Below, piece by piece: positions 14,669 to 23,196 of a stretch of 36,340 bases of DNA (within the stretch, counting starts at the first letter, position 1; each line of letters opens with the position of its first letter). The translations under genes were made by a program, and so were the position numbers. Origin of the DNA: an uncultured Clostridia bacterium (GTDB taxonomy: Bacteria > Bacillota > Clostridia > Oscillospirales > CAG-382); the NCBI GenBank assembly GCA_947628695.1, contig CANRAV010000019.1, forward strand, positions 1-36,340, in the 5' to 3' direction. Below the pieces are notes generated by a model. It was not told the DNA's origin. It made no database searches and was given only the letters and a program-made list of their open reading frames with translations.

Positions 14669-15994
14669 ATGTTTCAAAGTTTGACGGAAAAACTTTCTCA
14701 GGCCTTTAAGAAGTTCCGCAGCAAGGGCAAGCTTACGGAGGCGGACGTTAAGGCCGGCATGCGCGAGATAAAGCTTGCGCTTTTGGAGGCGGACGTAAAC
14801 TTTAAGGTGGTAAAGGACTTTATCGCCGGGTGTACGGAGCGCGCCGTTGGCAGCGAGGTGCTTGAAAGCCTCGTCCCGGCACAGCAGATTGTAAAGATCG
14901 TAAACGAAGAGCTTGTCAAGCTGATGGGAAGCACCAACTCGCGCCTTACGATGGCGCCTAAGCCGCCGACGACGGTGCTTATGTGCGGCCTTCAGGGCAG
15001 CGGTAAGACCACGCACAGCGGCAAGCTTGCGCTTATGTACAGGAAGCAGGGCAAAAGCCCGCTGCTTGTCGCCTGCGACATATACCGTCCGGCGGCTATA
15101 AAGCAGCTGCAGGTTGTCGGCGAGAAGGCCGGCGTTAAGGTGTTTGAAAAGGGCACGCAGGACCCGGTGAAGACCGTTAAGGAGGCGCTTAAGTACGCCT
15201 ACGAGTACGGCCACGACATGGTTATAATCGACACTGCGGGCAGGCTTCACATAGACGAGGAGCTTATGGAGGAGCTGAAGCGCGTCAAGGAGGCGGCAGA
15301 GCCGACGGAGACGCTGCTTGTCGTGGACGCCATGACGGGGCAGGACGCGGTGAACGTTGCAAAAAGCTTCAACGACCTGCTTGACCTTACGGGCGTGATA
15401 CTTACGAAGCTTGACGGCGATACCAGGGGCGGTGCGGCGCTTTCCGTGCGCTGCGTCACGGGGAAGCCGATAAAGTTTATAGGCACGGGCGAAAAGCTTG
15501 AGAATTTGGAGCCCTTTTATCCGGACAGGATGGCTTCCCGCATTTTGGGCATGGGGGACGTGCTGTCGCTCATAGAGAAGGCTCAAAACGCCTACGACGA
15601 GAAGCAGGCGGCGGAGCTGGAGAGGAAGTTCAGGGAGTCGTCCTTTACGCTTGAGGACTATTTGGAGCAGTTCGGCCAGATAAAGAACATGGGCTCTATG
15701 GACCAGCTTTTGGGCATGATACCGGGCGTGAACACCTCCAAGCTTAAGGACGCGAAGATAGACGAGAAGGCCATGGCGCATATGGAGGCGATAATCCTTT
15801 CCATGACGCCGTATGAAAGGACACATCCCGACGTGCTTAACTCCTCCCGCAAAAGGCGCATTGCCGCCGGCTGCGGCAGGAGCGTTGAGGAAATAAACCG
15901 GCTGCTTAAGCAGTTTGAGCAGACCAAGGATTTGATGAAGCGCTTTACCAAAAAGGGCAAAAAAGGAAGAATGCGTCTTCCTTTCGGCATATAA
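14669..15994 (+). CDS. ffh: Signal recognition particle protein Ffh
   Basis: A 441-residue GTPase that binds the SRP RNA and signal peptides of nascent membrane proteins. The N domain (1-90) is followed by the G domain with GLQGSGKTT (about 109), [24 protein letters not shown] and [10 protein letters not shown], then a methionine-rich M domain (about 300-440) with [20 protein letters not shown], the RNA-binding helix-turn-helix. The C-terminus is short and basic. The length is normal. GGGGG precedes the ATG. It sits between ylxM and rpsP as usual for Firmicutes. Confidence 0.96.
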   Translation: MFQSLTEKLSQAFKKFRSKGKLTEADVKAGMREIKLALLEADVNFKVVKDFIAGCTERAVGSEVLESLVPAQQIVKIVNEELVKLMGSTNSRLTMAPKPPTTVLMCGLQGSGKTTHSGKLALMYRKQGKSPLLVACDIYRPAAIKQLQVVGEKAGVKVFEKGTQDPVKTVKEALKYAYEYGHDMVIIDTAGRLHIDEELMEELKRVKEAAEPTETLLVVDAMTGQDAVNVAKSFNDLLDLTGVILTKLDGDTRGGAALSVRCVTGKPIKFIGTGEKLENLEPFYPDRMASRILGMGDVLSLIEKAQNAYDEKQAAELERKFRESSFTLEDYLEQFGQIKNMGSMDQLLGMIPGVNTSKLKDAKIDEKAMAHMEAIILSMTPYERTHPDVLNSSRKRRIAAGCGRSVEEINRLLKQFEQTKDLMKRFTKKGKKGRMRLPFGI

Positions 15995-16026
15995 ACAAAC
16001 ATAAAACAGTTACGGAGGAAAAGAAA

Positions 16027-16269
16027 ATGGCTGTTAAGATCAGACTTAAGAGGATGGGTGCGAAGAAGGCGCCTTTTTACCGCGTGGTGGTTGCGGATTC
16101 CCGCTTCCCGAGGGACGGCAGGTTTATCGAGGAGATAGGCTACTACGATCCCATGAAGGAGCCGGCAGAGGTTGTTATAGACAACGAGAAGGCTAAGAAG
16201 TGGATAGCCAACGGCGCACAGCCCACGGATACCGTAAGAAGCCTGCTTAAGAAGAACGGCGCTATATAA
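16027..16269 (+). CDS. rpsP: 30S ribosomal protein S16
   Basis: An 80-residue protein with the full S16 pattern: [40 protein letters not shown] and a C-terminal [21 protein letters not shown] lies upstream of the ATG. It is an early-assembling protein of the 30S body. Part of the ffh operon. Confidence 0.97.
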   Translation: MAVKIRLKRMGAKKAPFYRVVVADSRFPRDGRFIEEIGYYDPMKEPAEVVIDNEKAKKWIANGAQPTDTVRSLLKKNGAI

Positions 16270-16280
16270 GGAGCGGCTTT

Positions 16281-16511
16281 ATGAAGCAGACTTTGTTGGA
16301 CATAGCAAGGGCAATTGTCGACAACCCCGATGAGGTCAGCGTTGCCGAGAAGGTCAGCGGGGACACGCACGTGCTGGAGCTTAGCGTTGCAAAGGACGAT
16401 ATGGGCAAGGTTATAGGCCGTCAGGGCAAGATAGCCAAGTGCATACGCGTTGTCATGCGCGCGGCAGCCGTAAAGCAGAACAAGCGCGTTATTGTCGATA
16501 TAGTTCGGTAG
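16281..16511 (+). CDS. khpA: KhpA, KH-domain RNA-binding protein
   Basis: A 76-residue single KH domain protein (YlqC / UPF0109 family). The RNA-binding GxxG loop is in DDMGKVIGRQGKIAKCIRVV. In Firmicutes it pairs with KhpB (Jag) and affects cell division and envelope genes. AAGGAGCGG precedes the ATG by a few bases; it lies 11 bases after rpsP and 3 bases before rimM, the standard order. Confidence 0.95.
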   Translation: MKQTLLDIARAIVDNPDEVSVAEKVSGDTHVLELSVAKDDMGKVIGRQGKIAKCIRVVMRAAAVKQNKRVIVDIVR

Positions 16512-16514
16512 ACG

Positions 16515-17009
16515 ATGAAAAGATACTTAGAGGCGGGCATTTTGGGCGCTCCGCGGGGCGTCAAGGGGGAAGTGCGGTTTGAGTGCTTCTGTGACAGCCC
16601 CGACTTTCTGCGGGGTGTTTCCCGCCTTTACTTCGACGGCAGCGGTGAAAAGAGCCTTGCCGTCAAGCGTTACTATCCCTCTGTCCCCTCCATAATCTTC
16701 GAGGGGCGGGAGGACCGCCAAAGCGCTTCCCTGCTTACGGGGAAGACCGTTTGGTTCGACAGGGAGGAAACATCCCTGCCGGACGGCGTCTTTTTCAACG
16801 ACGACCTTTTGGGGCTTCGCGTTTACGACGCGGACAGCGGCGAGACGGTAGGCACCCTTGTATCCGTTGAAGAGGGCGGCCGCGGTTTCCTCTACCGCAT
16901 AAAGGGGGAGAGGGAATACCTTGTTCCGGCGGTAGACGCCTTTGTGATAAGTCTTGATTTGCAGAACGGCATAGCCGTCAGGCTTATCGAAGGATTGGAA
17001 GTAGGCTGA
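16515..17009 (+). CDS. rimM: Ribosome maturation factor RimM
   Basis: A 164-residue protein. The N-terminal beta barrel opens with ILGAPRGVKGEVRFECFCD (family GxxHGxxGEV, here with R for H), and the C-terminal PRC barrel includes LLGLRVYDADSGETVGTLVS and EYLVPAVDAFV. It assists 30S head assembly by binding S19. It starts three bases after khpA, with no separate promoter. Confidence 0.94.
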   Translation: MKRYLEAGILGAPRGVKGEVRFECFCDSPDFLRGVSRLYFDGSGEKSLAVKRYYPSVPSIIFEGREDRQSASLLTGKTVWFDREETSLPDGVFFNDDLLGLRVYDADSGETVGTLVSVEEGGRGFLYRIKGEREYLVPAVDAFVISLDLQNGIAVRLIEGLEVG

Positions 17010-17010
17010 T

Positions 17011-17700
17011 ATGCGTTTTGAGGTGCTTACTCTTTTCCCGGAGATGCTTACGGGCGTTTTCGAGGCAAGCATAATAGGCAGGGCAAGGCAGGCGGGGCTT
17101 ATAAGCGTCGCCTGTACGGACATACGCGCCTACACGAAGGACAAGCACCGCCGTGTTGACGACACGCCCTACGGCGGCGGCTACGGCATGGTGATGCAGT
17201 GCCAGCCGGTTGTTGACTGTATACGGGACGTAAAAAGCCGCCTTCGCGGCAGTACGCGCGTGATATACCTTTCGCCGCAGGGCAGGCTGCTTGACAACGG
17301 CGTTGTGAAGGAGCTTGCGGGCTACGACAACCTTGTGCTTCTCTGCGGCCACTATGAGGGAATAGACGAGCGGATAATAGAGCTTGAGGTGGACGAGGAG
17401 CTTTCCGTGGGCAACTACGTGCTTACGGGGGGCGAGCTGCCCGCGGCCATAGTTGTGGACGCGGTGGCACGCACGGTGGACGGCGTCCTCCCCGCGGAGG
17501 AGTGCTTTGAGGAAGAAAGCTTCAAAGACGGGCTTTTGGAGTATCCGCAGTACACGCGCCCGCGCGTTTTTGAGGGGCTTTCCGTGCCGGAGGTGCTGCT
17601 TAACGGCAACCATGCGGAAATCGAAAAGTGGAAAGCAGCGCAGTCTATAGACAGAACGCTTCGCAAGCGCCCTGACCTTTTAAAGGAAACAGAAGGATGA
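17011..17700 (+). CDS. trmD: tRNA (guanine-N1)-methyltransferase TrmD
   Basis: A 229-residue SPOUT methyltransferase that makes m1G37 from S-adenosylmethionine. The trefoil-knot signature is clear: YLSPQGRLLDNGVVKEL, LLCGHYEGIDERIIE and SVGNYVLTGGELPA. The N-terminus MRFEVLTLFPEML is typical. It starts one base after the rimM stop and overlaps the next gene by ATGA. In most Firmicutes rplS follows; it does not here. Confidence 0.96.
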   Translation: MRFEVLTLFPEMLTGVFEASIIGRARQAGLISVACTDIRAYTKDKHRRVDDTPYGGGYGMVMQCQPVVDCIRDVKSRLRGSTRVIYLSPQGRLLDNGVVKELAGYDNLVLLCGHYEGIDERIIELEVDEELSVGNYVLTGGELPAAIVVDAVARTVDGVLPAEECFEEESFKDGLLEYPQYTRPRVFEGLSVPEVLLNGNHAEIEKWKAAQSIDRTLRKRPDLLKETEG

Positions 17701-19514
17701 AAAACAGGGGAACGACGCAAAGTAAGGGACTTTTAAGCAGGCTTGTAAGAGAAAGCCTTATTTTGTCATGCCTTGAGGCCATATCTTCAAGGCTTATTTC
17801 TTTTTTTAAGAACGGCCTGTTTTCCTATATACTCACCGGCGGCGGCGCAAGCGACGCGGCGCTTCACTCCGGCGGGTTTGGCAGCACGGCAGACGAAAAC
17901 AGGCTTAAAGCGCGCTTTAACCGCAGCGTCAAGCAAAAAGTGGCGCTTTCCTTTGAGAACAGCTTTATAGTCGGGCGGTACAGGGACGCCGTTCGGCGTG
18001 CGGTGTGCACGCCGGTAAGCACCTACGGCATGTTTACGGCGACGCTTGGCATTTACATATGCCTTGTGTATTTTGTCAAGCTTTACGGCTTTACCGCAGC
18101 CGACACGCAGAATATAAGCAGCCTTATAACCGGGCTTATCGTCATAGCCGCATCCGTGCCGCTGCTTTTGTGCCGAAAGAGCCTTGCAAGGGCGCTTTCG
18201 GAAAGCGCCTTCTTCGGCGCGGCCTTTTCGGGGCTTGTGGAGCTTGACGCCTACGGCGACGAAAAGGGCCGCGGCGCTGCGGGCATGGCGCTTATCGCCG
18301 GCTCGGTCCTTGGCGTTTTGTCGTTTTTCAGCGGTGAGATTAGGATACTTGCCTTTGTGGCGGCGGTGGTGTTTTTGCTTCTTGTCGCGTATTCGCCGGA
18401 ATGCGGGCTTCTCACGGCTGCGCTTGTCTTTCCATTTTGCCCGGCAGGCGCGCTCTGCGCGGTGATATGCGCGTCGCTTTTCAGCTACGTCGTAAAGGTG
18501 CTGCGCGGGAAGCGCAATTTCCGCCTTAACACGGCCGGCATATTTATGCTGATTTTGTGCCTTTGCTTCCTGTTCGAGACGGCCGGTGGCGGGAGGAACG
18601 CGCTTTTCGCCTTCTGCATGGCGGCTTTGTACCTGCTTACCGCCAATTTGCTTACCACGCAGGCGCTGCTGAGCAAGGCGGCCAACGTGCTTACAATAGG
18701 GCTTGGTGCGGCGGTTGCCGTTTACGCGATGCAGGTCTTTATGGCGGCGTTTTCCGGCGGCGACTGGTACACGGCGCTTGTGTCGTCCTTTTCGGTGTTC
18801 GGCTCCGGGAAGCGCTTTGCGGCCTATGTGCTGCTTTGCGCGCCCTTCGTGTTCTGCAAGGCGCAGGGCGGAGGGTTTATAGCAAAGCTTTACGGCTACC
18901 TTGTGGTGGTGGCGTGCATCATATATTCGGTGCTTAACGGCAGCGTCGCATACGCCATACTTGCGGCCCTTGCGGCGTCTCTTTATTTGGCGGTCGCCGG
19001 AAGGAGACTGTTCAGGCCTTTTCTGCTTTGCTTTGCCGTGCCCGTCGGCGGGCTGTACTTCGCCGCCGTGCCGATAAGCTTCGGCGACATGGGGTTTTAC
19101 AACACGCTTTCCTGCTGGATAGACGCGTTCAAGGCGGGCGGTGCGAACTGGCTTTTCGGCTGCGGGATGTCGGACGCGTCCACGGCGCTTGCCTTCGGCG
19201 GGGACAGCCGAAGCCTGTATCTGCAGATCTTCGTGCAGTGCGGAGCAGCCGGCTTTTTGCTGCTTGCGGCGGCGCTTTGCTTCGCGCTGCAGCGGCTTTA
19301 CGTGCGGCTTGACGGGGTGGGCAGCGAAAACCGCAGCATAACCGCGGCCGCGGGTGCGTCCTCCGTCACGGGGCTTATAATGGGCATGGGCATAAACCTT
19401 TGGGCGGACAAGGATTTGAGCTTTATATTTTGGTTCGGCCTAGGCATTGCCGCCGCGGCATACGAGGTGCGTAAGGAAAGACGCAGGGGGGTAAATGATG
19501 AGCAGATCGTATAA
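17697..19514 (+). CDS. Polytopic membrane protein, O-antigen ligase / Wzy-like
   Basis: A 605-residue protein with a cytoplasmic N-terminal region of about 100 residues and then roughly 12 or more membrane helices. Two places resemble the Wzy/WaaL family: SFSVFGSGKRFAAYVLLCAP (compare the common STFGNPN...AEYL) and SRSLYLQIFVQCGAAGFLLL before the last helices. Such proteins polymerise or ligate undecaprenyl-linked glycans on the outer face of the membrane. It overlaps trmD (ATGA) and the next gene by 20 bases, so it is in the same operon. No glycosyltransferase lies nearby, so the substrate is open. Confidence 0.6.
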   Translation: MKNRGTTQSKGLLSRLVRESLILSCLEAISSRLISFFKNGLFSYILTGGGASDAALHSGGFGSTADENRLKARFNRSVKQKVALSFENSFIVGRYRDAVRRAVCTPVSTYGMFTATLGIYICLVYFVKLYGFTAADTQNISSLITGLIVIAASVPLLLCRKSLARALSESAFFGAAFSGLVELDAYGDEKGRGAAGMALIAGSVLGVLSFFSGEIRILAFVAAVVFLLLVAYSPECGLLTAALVFPFCPAGALCAVICASLFSYVVKVLRGKRNFRLNTAGIFMLILCLCFLFETAGGGRNALFAFCMAALYLLTANLLTTQALLSKAANVLTIGLGAAVAVYAMQVFMAAFSGGDWYTALVSSFSVFGSGKRFAAYVLLCAPFVFCKAQGGGFIAKLYGYLVVVACIIYSVLNGSVAYAILAALAASLYLAVAGRRLFRPFLLCFAVPVGGLYFAAVPISFGDMGFYNTLSCWIDAFKAGGANWLFGCGMSDASTALAFGGDSRSLYLQIFVQCGAAGFLLLAAALCFALQRLYVRLDGVGSENRSITAAAGASSVTGLIMGMGINLWADKDLSFIFWFGLGIAAAAYEVRKERRRGVNDEQIV

Positions 19515-19911
19515 GGGCGGAAGGCGCCGTTTTACCGCCGCAGACGCTTTGATTGCGGTTATAGTTGTCGCGCTGGCTGTGGGGTCGGTGCTGCTTTTTC
19601 TGCTTCCCGACAGGGAGGAGTCTACGGCGGTACCCGTGAAGACTTCGATACTTGTCCACTTTGGCGACATGCCTTCAAGCTTTGCCGTCGGCGACAAGCT
19701 GTTTTACGGCGAGACGGAGATAGGCGTGATAAACAAGCTGGACAAAAGCGCAAACAACGCCGTGATAGAGGTGACGGTCGACAGGGACGACGGGGTCTAC
19801 CTGCTTGGCACCTCTCCGCTGCGCGTAAACGGCAGCTTTGTGCTTGAAACCCGCCTCTGCCGCGCCGAGGGCGTTATAGAGAGCATCGACGAAACGGGGG
19901 CTTTGGAATGA
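19495..19911 (+). CDS. Bitopic membrane protein, DUF4330-like (first)
   Basis: A 138-residue protein. A basic N-terminus (SYKGGRRRF) precedes one membrane helix (ADALIAVIVVALAVGSVLLFL), then a beta-rich external domain of about 90 residues with repeated short strands (FGDMPSSFAVGDKLFYGETE, LETRLCRAEGVIESI). It resembles the next gene in design and is probably a DUF4330 relative. ATG 19495 and ATG 19498 are both possible; AGGGGG at 19485-19490 fits the second slightly better. Function unknown. Confidence 0.65.
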   Translation: MMSRSYKGGRRRFTAADALIAVIVVALAVGSVLLFLLPDREESTAVPVKTSILVHFGDMPSSFAVGDKLFYGETEIGVINKLDKSANNAVIEVTVDRDDGVYLLGTSPLRVNGSFVLETRLCRAEGVIESIDETGALE

Positions 19912-20384
19912 AAAAGGGCAAAATAAGGTTCAATTTTCTGGATGTTCTTATCATTTTAGCTGTTTTTTTGCTTGTTTTGGGCATCATATGGCGTGAGGAG
20001 CTTACCGAAAGAATAGAGACGCGCAACATAGAAAACACCGTGACCGTAAGCTGCGGGATAAACGCCTACGTCCCCGCGGAGAACGAAGACGGCGCCTATG
20101 CCGTGAAGTTCGGCGAGGGCAAAACCGACGTGTACCTTGACGGCGCGGAGGCGGGGTATATAGAGACGGTGGTCGTGCAGACCGGGGAGGAAAGCGGCGA
20201 CGACTCTTCCGCAGACGGCAAGGTCCCGCAGACGGTGGAGGAAACCACGCTTTATCTGCGGGTCGTGTCGAGGGAAAGCGGATACTACATCGGCGGAGAG
20301 ACAAAGCTTTTGCTTGGTGAGGAGTATCTTCTTCACACCAAGACAGAGCAGTTCTACGTAAAGATACTGTCGATAAGCGAGTAA
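19908..20384 (+). CDS. DUF4330-type membrane protein (second)
   Basis: A 158-residue protein: short basic N-terminus, the family-like FNFLDVLIILAVFLLVLGII helix, and an extracellular beta-rich domain ending LLGEEYLLHTKTEQFYVKIL. A Ser/Asp-rich insert lies near residue 95. It overlaps the preceding gene by ATGA. The order Wzy-like / DUF4330 / DUF4330 suggests a membrane assembly used in envelope polymer export or synthesis, but that is inference from context only. Confidence 0.7.
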   Translation: MKKGKIRFNFLDVLIILAVFLLVLGIIWREELTERIETRNIENTVTVSCGINAYVPAENEDGAYAVKFGEGKTDVYLDGAEAGYIETVVVQTGEESGDDSSADGKVPQTVEETTLYLRVVSRESGYYIGGETKLLLGEEYLLHTKTEQFYVKILSISE

Positions 20385-20494
20385 AGCGGCTTACACAGCG
20401 CTTTTTCGCCCGTAGACGGCACAAATTGTGTATTAATCACTAAAAAAAACAGCGCCGCCCTTTAAGTTTCTTGGAAAACGCCAAAATATAAATC

Positions 20495-20523
20495 TTGATT
20501 TTTCGGGGCCTTGTTGGTATAAT
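20495..20523 (+). promoter_or_regulatory. Promoter of ptsH
   Basis: TTGATT (20495-20500), 17 bp, TATAAT (20518-20523). No clear terminator for the preceding operon is seen between 20385 and this site. Confidence 0.65.
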
Positions 20524-20574
20524 ATTAACATAGCGATATATATTATGGCGTTGCCTATGGAGGAATCGCAGTTT

Positions 20575-20838
20575 ATGACAACCAGAACCGTTACGATACA
20601 AAACAATGTCGGCCTGCACGCAAGGCCCGCAACGTTTTTTATCCAGAAAGCAAACTCCTACAGGAGCACAATAGTTATAGAGAAGGGCAACCGGCGCGCT
20701 AATGCGAAGAGCCTTCTCGGCGTGCTTTCCATGGGCATTGAAAAGGGGCAGGATATCGTCGTCCGCGCAGAGGGCGTTGACGAGGCGGACGCTGTGGAGG
20801 GGCTTGCTTCCCTCCTGCTAAACGGGTTTAACGACTAA
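20575..20838 (+). CDS. ptsH: HPr-type phosphocarrier protein
   Basis: An 87-residue HPr. The phosphorylated His is in NVGLHARPA and the regulatory Ser in AKSLLGVLSMGI, so both the EI-dependent and HPr-kinase-dependent sites are present; this separates it from Crh, which lacks the His. The start ATG 20575 follows GGAGG by about 11 bases; an upstream ATG at 20545 has no ribosome site. It carries phosphate from enzyme I to sugar permeases and, when Ser-phosphorylated, acts with CcpA. uvrC follows 71 bases later. Confidence 0.9.
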   Translation: MTTRTVTIQNNVGLHARPATFFIQKANSYRSTIVIEKGNRRANAKSLLGVLSMGIEKGQDIVVRAEGVDEADAVEGLASLLLNGFND

Positions 20839-20909
20839 AGGCTTTTTCGTGTTTTGGCGCTGCGGGCTTTTCTGCCTGCCGCGCTTTTTTGCTTTAGGAG
20901 GGCTGCATT

Positions 20910-22712
20910 TTGACAAGGGAAGAGCTGTACGCCGCCGCACGCGCGCTGCCGGCGTCACCCGGGGTTTACATAATGCATAACAGCGCCGACAAAGTGATTT
21001 ACGTCGGAAAATCGAAGGCGCTTCGCAACCGCGTGGGCAGCTATTTTGCGCCCTACGCCGACCACAAGGGGAAGACTGCGCAGATGGTCGCGTCCGTCCA
21101 CCACTTCGAGGTGTACCACACGGCTACGGAGTTAGAGGCGCTTGTGCTTGAGAACCAGTTCATAAAGCAGTACATGCCCCGGTACAACATAAAGCTTAAG
21201 GACTCCTCCGGCTACCCGTACATACGCATTTCCGACGGCGAGTATCCGCGCATTACCGTTGTGAACAAGCGCGAGGGCGGCGGGCTGTACTACGGGCCCT
21301 ACGCCTCCCACGTGACGGCGAAGAACATAGTTGCAGCTGCTGCGGCTGCCTTCCGCATACCCGTGTGCACCAAGCGCTTCCCTGCGGACTTCGGCAAGGG
21401 CAGGCCCTGCCTTAACTACCACATAGGGCGCTGCATGGGCTTTTGCTCCGGCAAGGTGCCGAAGGAGGAGTACAAGGCGCGTATAGACGGCGTAAAGCGG
21501 CTGCTTGGCGGCGACTGCACCACCCTTGCAAAGGAGCTGGAGCAGAAGATGAACGAGGCTGCGGAGGCGCTTGACTACGAGCGCGCGGCTTCGTACCGGG
21601 ACAGCATGCGCGCCGTTTTGAAGATACGCGACAAGCAGCACATCGTCGGCCCGCCGGAGACGGAGGCGGACGTTATCGGCATCTACGCCGACGACGCGGG
21701 CAGCGCCGTGACGGTGCTAATGGTTCGCGGCGGCGCTATAACGGACAGGGAGACCATGTTCTTCGGCGCAGACGAGATAATAAACCCCTCGGCGGTGTCC
21801 TCGCTTTTGGGGCGGTACTACACGCTTCGCGGCTTCACCCCGCGGGAGATATGGTGCGGCTACGACCTCGGCGACGAGGCGGAGGTGCTGCGTCAGTCGC
21901 TTACGGGTACAAAGCTCCTCTTCCCCAAGCGCGGCGAAAAGCGCGAGCTTGCCGACCGTGCCGAGACCAACGCAAAGGAGCAGCTGCTTCACCGCAGGAG
22001 CGAAAACGAAAGGCAAAGCGGCTTTCTCGCCTCCTTCGCGTCGTTTTTGGGGCTGGAGGTCGTGCCGGAGCGCATAGAAAGCTACGACATATCCAACAGC
22101 GGCGACGACTTTATCACCGCCGGCATGGTGGTGCTTAAAAACGGCAGCTTCGCAAAGAAGCTGTACCGCAGCTTTAACATAAGGGAAAGCGAGGCGCAGG
22201 ACGACATCGCCGCAACAAAAGAGGCACTTCAACGCCGCTTCTCGCACCTTGACGAAAGCGAGGCCTGGGAGGCGCCCGACCTTATCCTTGCGGACGGCGG
22301 CGTCGGCCAGATAGGCGCGATACGGGAGGTGCTTTACGGGTACGGGCTTGACATACCCGTCTTCGGCATGGTCAAGGACGAGCACCACAAGACCCGCACG
22401 CTTACCGACGGCGTAAACGAGATATCCTTAAACAAGCGGCAGGACATCTTTATATTCATCTACAAGCTGCAGGAGGAGGTGCACCGTTACGCCCTCTCCC
22501 GCATGGACCAAAGGCGGCGGCAGACGGTAAAGAAGAGCATACTTGTAAGCATAAAGGGCGTGGGAAAAGCGAAGGCGGAGGAGCTTTTAAAGCACTTCGG
22601 CGGGCTTAAGGAGCTAAGGGAAGCCACGCCCGAGGAAATCGCTAAGGTAAAGGGCGTAAACGCAGAGCTTGCGGAACGCATCTGCAGCTTTTTGAAAGAA
22701 AATTTAAAATAG
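20910..22712 (+). CDS. uvrC: UvrABC system protein C
   Basis: A 600-residue nucleotide-excision-repair endonuclease. GIY-YIG domain at the N-terminus (SPGVYIMHN, VIYVGKSKALRNRV), a Cys-rich segment (CLNYHIGRCMGFCSG), UVR domain binding UvrB (LEQKMNEAAEALDYERAASY, about 208-230), RNase H-like 5' nuclease (ESYDISNSGDDFI, LILADGGVGQIGA) and a C-terminal helix-hairpin-helix pair (ILVSIKGVGKAKAEELLKHF). The start is TTG 20910, seven bases after AGGAGG. Length normal. Confidence 0.95.
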   Translation: MTREELYAAARALPASPGVYIMHNSADKVIYVGKSKALRNRVGSYFAPYADHKGKTAQMVASVHHFEVYHTATELEALVLENQFIKQYMPRYNIKLKDSSGYPYIRISDGEYPRITVVNKREGGGLYYGPYASHVTAKNIVAAAAAAFRIPVCTKRFPADFGKGRPCLNYHIGRCMGFCSGKVPKEEYKARIDGVKRLLGGDCTTLAKELEQKMNEAAEALDYERAASYRDSMRAVLKIRDKQHIVGPPETEADVIGIYADDAGSAVTVLMVRGGAITDRETMFFGADEIINPSAVSSLLGRYYTLRGFTPREIWCGYDLGDEAEVLRQSLTGTKLLFPKRGEKRELADRAETNAKEQLLHRRSENERQSGFLASFASFLGLEVVPERIESYDISNSGDDFITAGMVVLKNGSFAKKLYRSFNIRESEAQDDIAATKEALQRRFSHLDESEAWEAPDLILADGGVGQIGAIREVLYGYGLDIPVFGMVKDEHHKTRTLTDGVNEISLNKRQDIFIFIYKLQEEVHRYALSRMDQRRRQTVKKSILVSIKGVGKAKAEELLKHFGGLKELREATPEEIAKVKGVNAELAERICSFLKENLK

Positions 22713-22715
22713 GGC

Positions 22716-22744
22716 TTGACAAAGCCAAGTGTGTGTGTTACAAT
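22716..22744 (+). promoter_or_regulatory. Promoter of the GntR/ABC operon
   Basis: TTGACA (22716-22721), 17 bp, TACAAT (22739-22744), starting four bases after the uvrC stop. Confidence 0.8.
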
Positions 22745-22771
22745 AACTGTACTATTAAGCATAGTACAGTT
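22745..22771. promoter_or_regulatory. Operator-like dyad of the GntR regulator
   Basis: Perfect 10-bp arms AACTGTACTA and TAGTACAGTT around TTAAGCA, directly after the -10 and covering the expected transcript start. YtrA-type repressors usually bind such a dyad in their own promoter. It is followed by T6 (22773-22778), so as RNA it might also end uvrC transcription. Confidence 0.75.
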
Positions 22772-22800
22772 ATTTTTTCAGCAGGAGGGGCGGTGAACCG

Positions 22801-23196
22801 ATGCCAATAGTAGACAAATTTTCGAGGAAGCCCATCTACGAGCAGCTTATGGAGAGCATAGAGGGCGAGATACTTTCCGGCGTTACGCCTGCGGGGGCGC
22901 GCATCCCCTCGGTGCGGGAGCTGTCGGTAAGCCTTTGCGTCAACCCGAACACGGTTCAAAAGGCGCTGTCGGAGCTTGACCGTGCCGGCGTTATAGTAAG
23001 CGCAAGGGGGCGCGGCAGCTTTGTGGCGGAGGACGCGAGGGAGAAGATTCTGCACCGCAGCGGAGGCCGGCTTTCGGAGCTTACAGAGGCAGTGAAGCGG
23101 CTTGCCGCTTCGGGCGTTCCGGAAGACGCGATAATGGGCGCTGTGCATTCGGCGTTAGAGGCCGTTTTGGGCAGCGGAGAGGAGACGGAAGCATGA
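22801..23196 (+). CDS. GntR-family repressor, YtrA subfamily
   Basis: A 131-residue regulator. The winged-helix N-terminus has the family pattern PIYEQLMESIEGEILSGV, RIPSVRELSVSLCVNPNTV and RGRGSFVAED. The short helical C-terminal region (about 50 residues) and length are typical of the YtrA subfamily, which has no ligand domain and usually controls an adjoining ABC transporter. GGAGGGGCGG precedes the ATG. It overlaps the ATPase gene by ATGA. Its likely operator is the dyad at 22745-22771. Confidence 0.9.
   Translation: MPIVDKFSRKPIYEQLMESIEGEILSGVTPAGARIPSVRELSVSLCVNPNTVQKALSELDRAGVIVSARGRGSFVAEDAREKILHRSGGRLSELTEAVKRLAASGVPEDAIMGAVHSALEAVLGSGEETEA

Noticed and set aside
14471-15826. Long minus-strand open frame (451 codons) opposite ylxM-ffh
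   Set aside because: Shadow of ffh, which is unmistakable on the plus strand.
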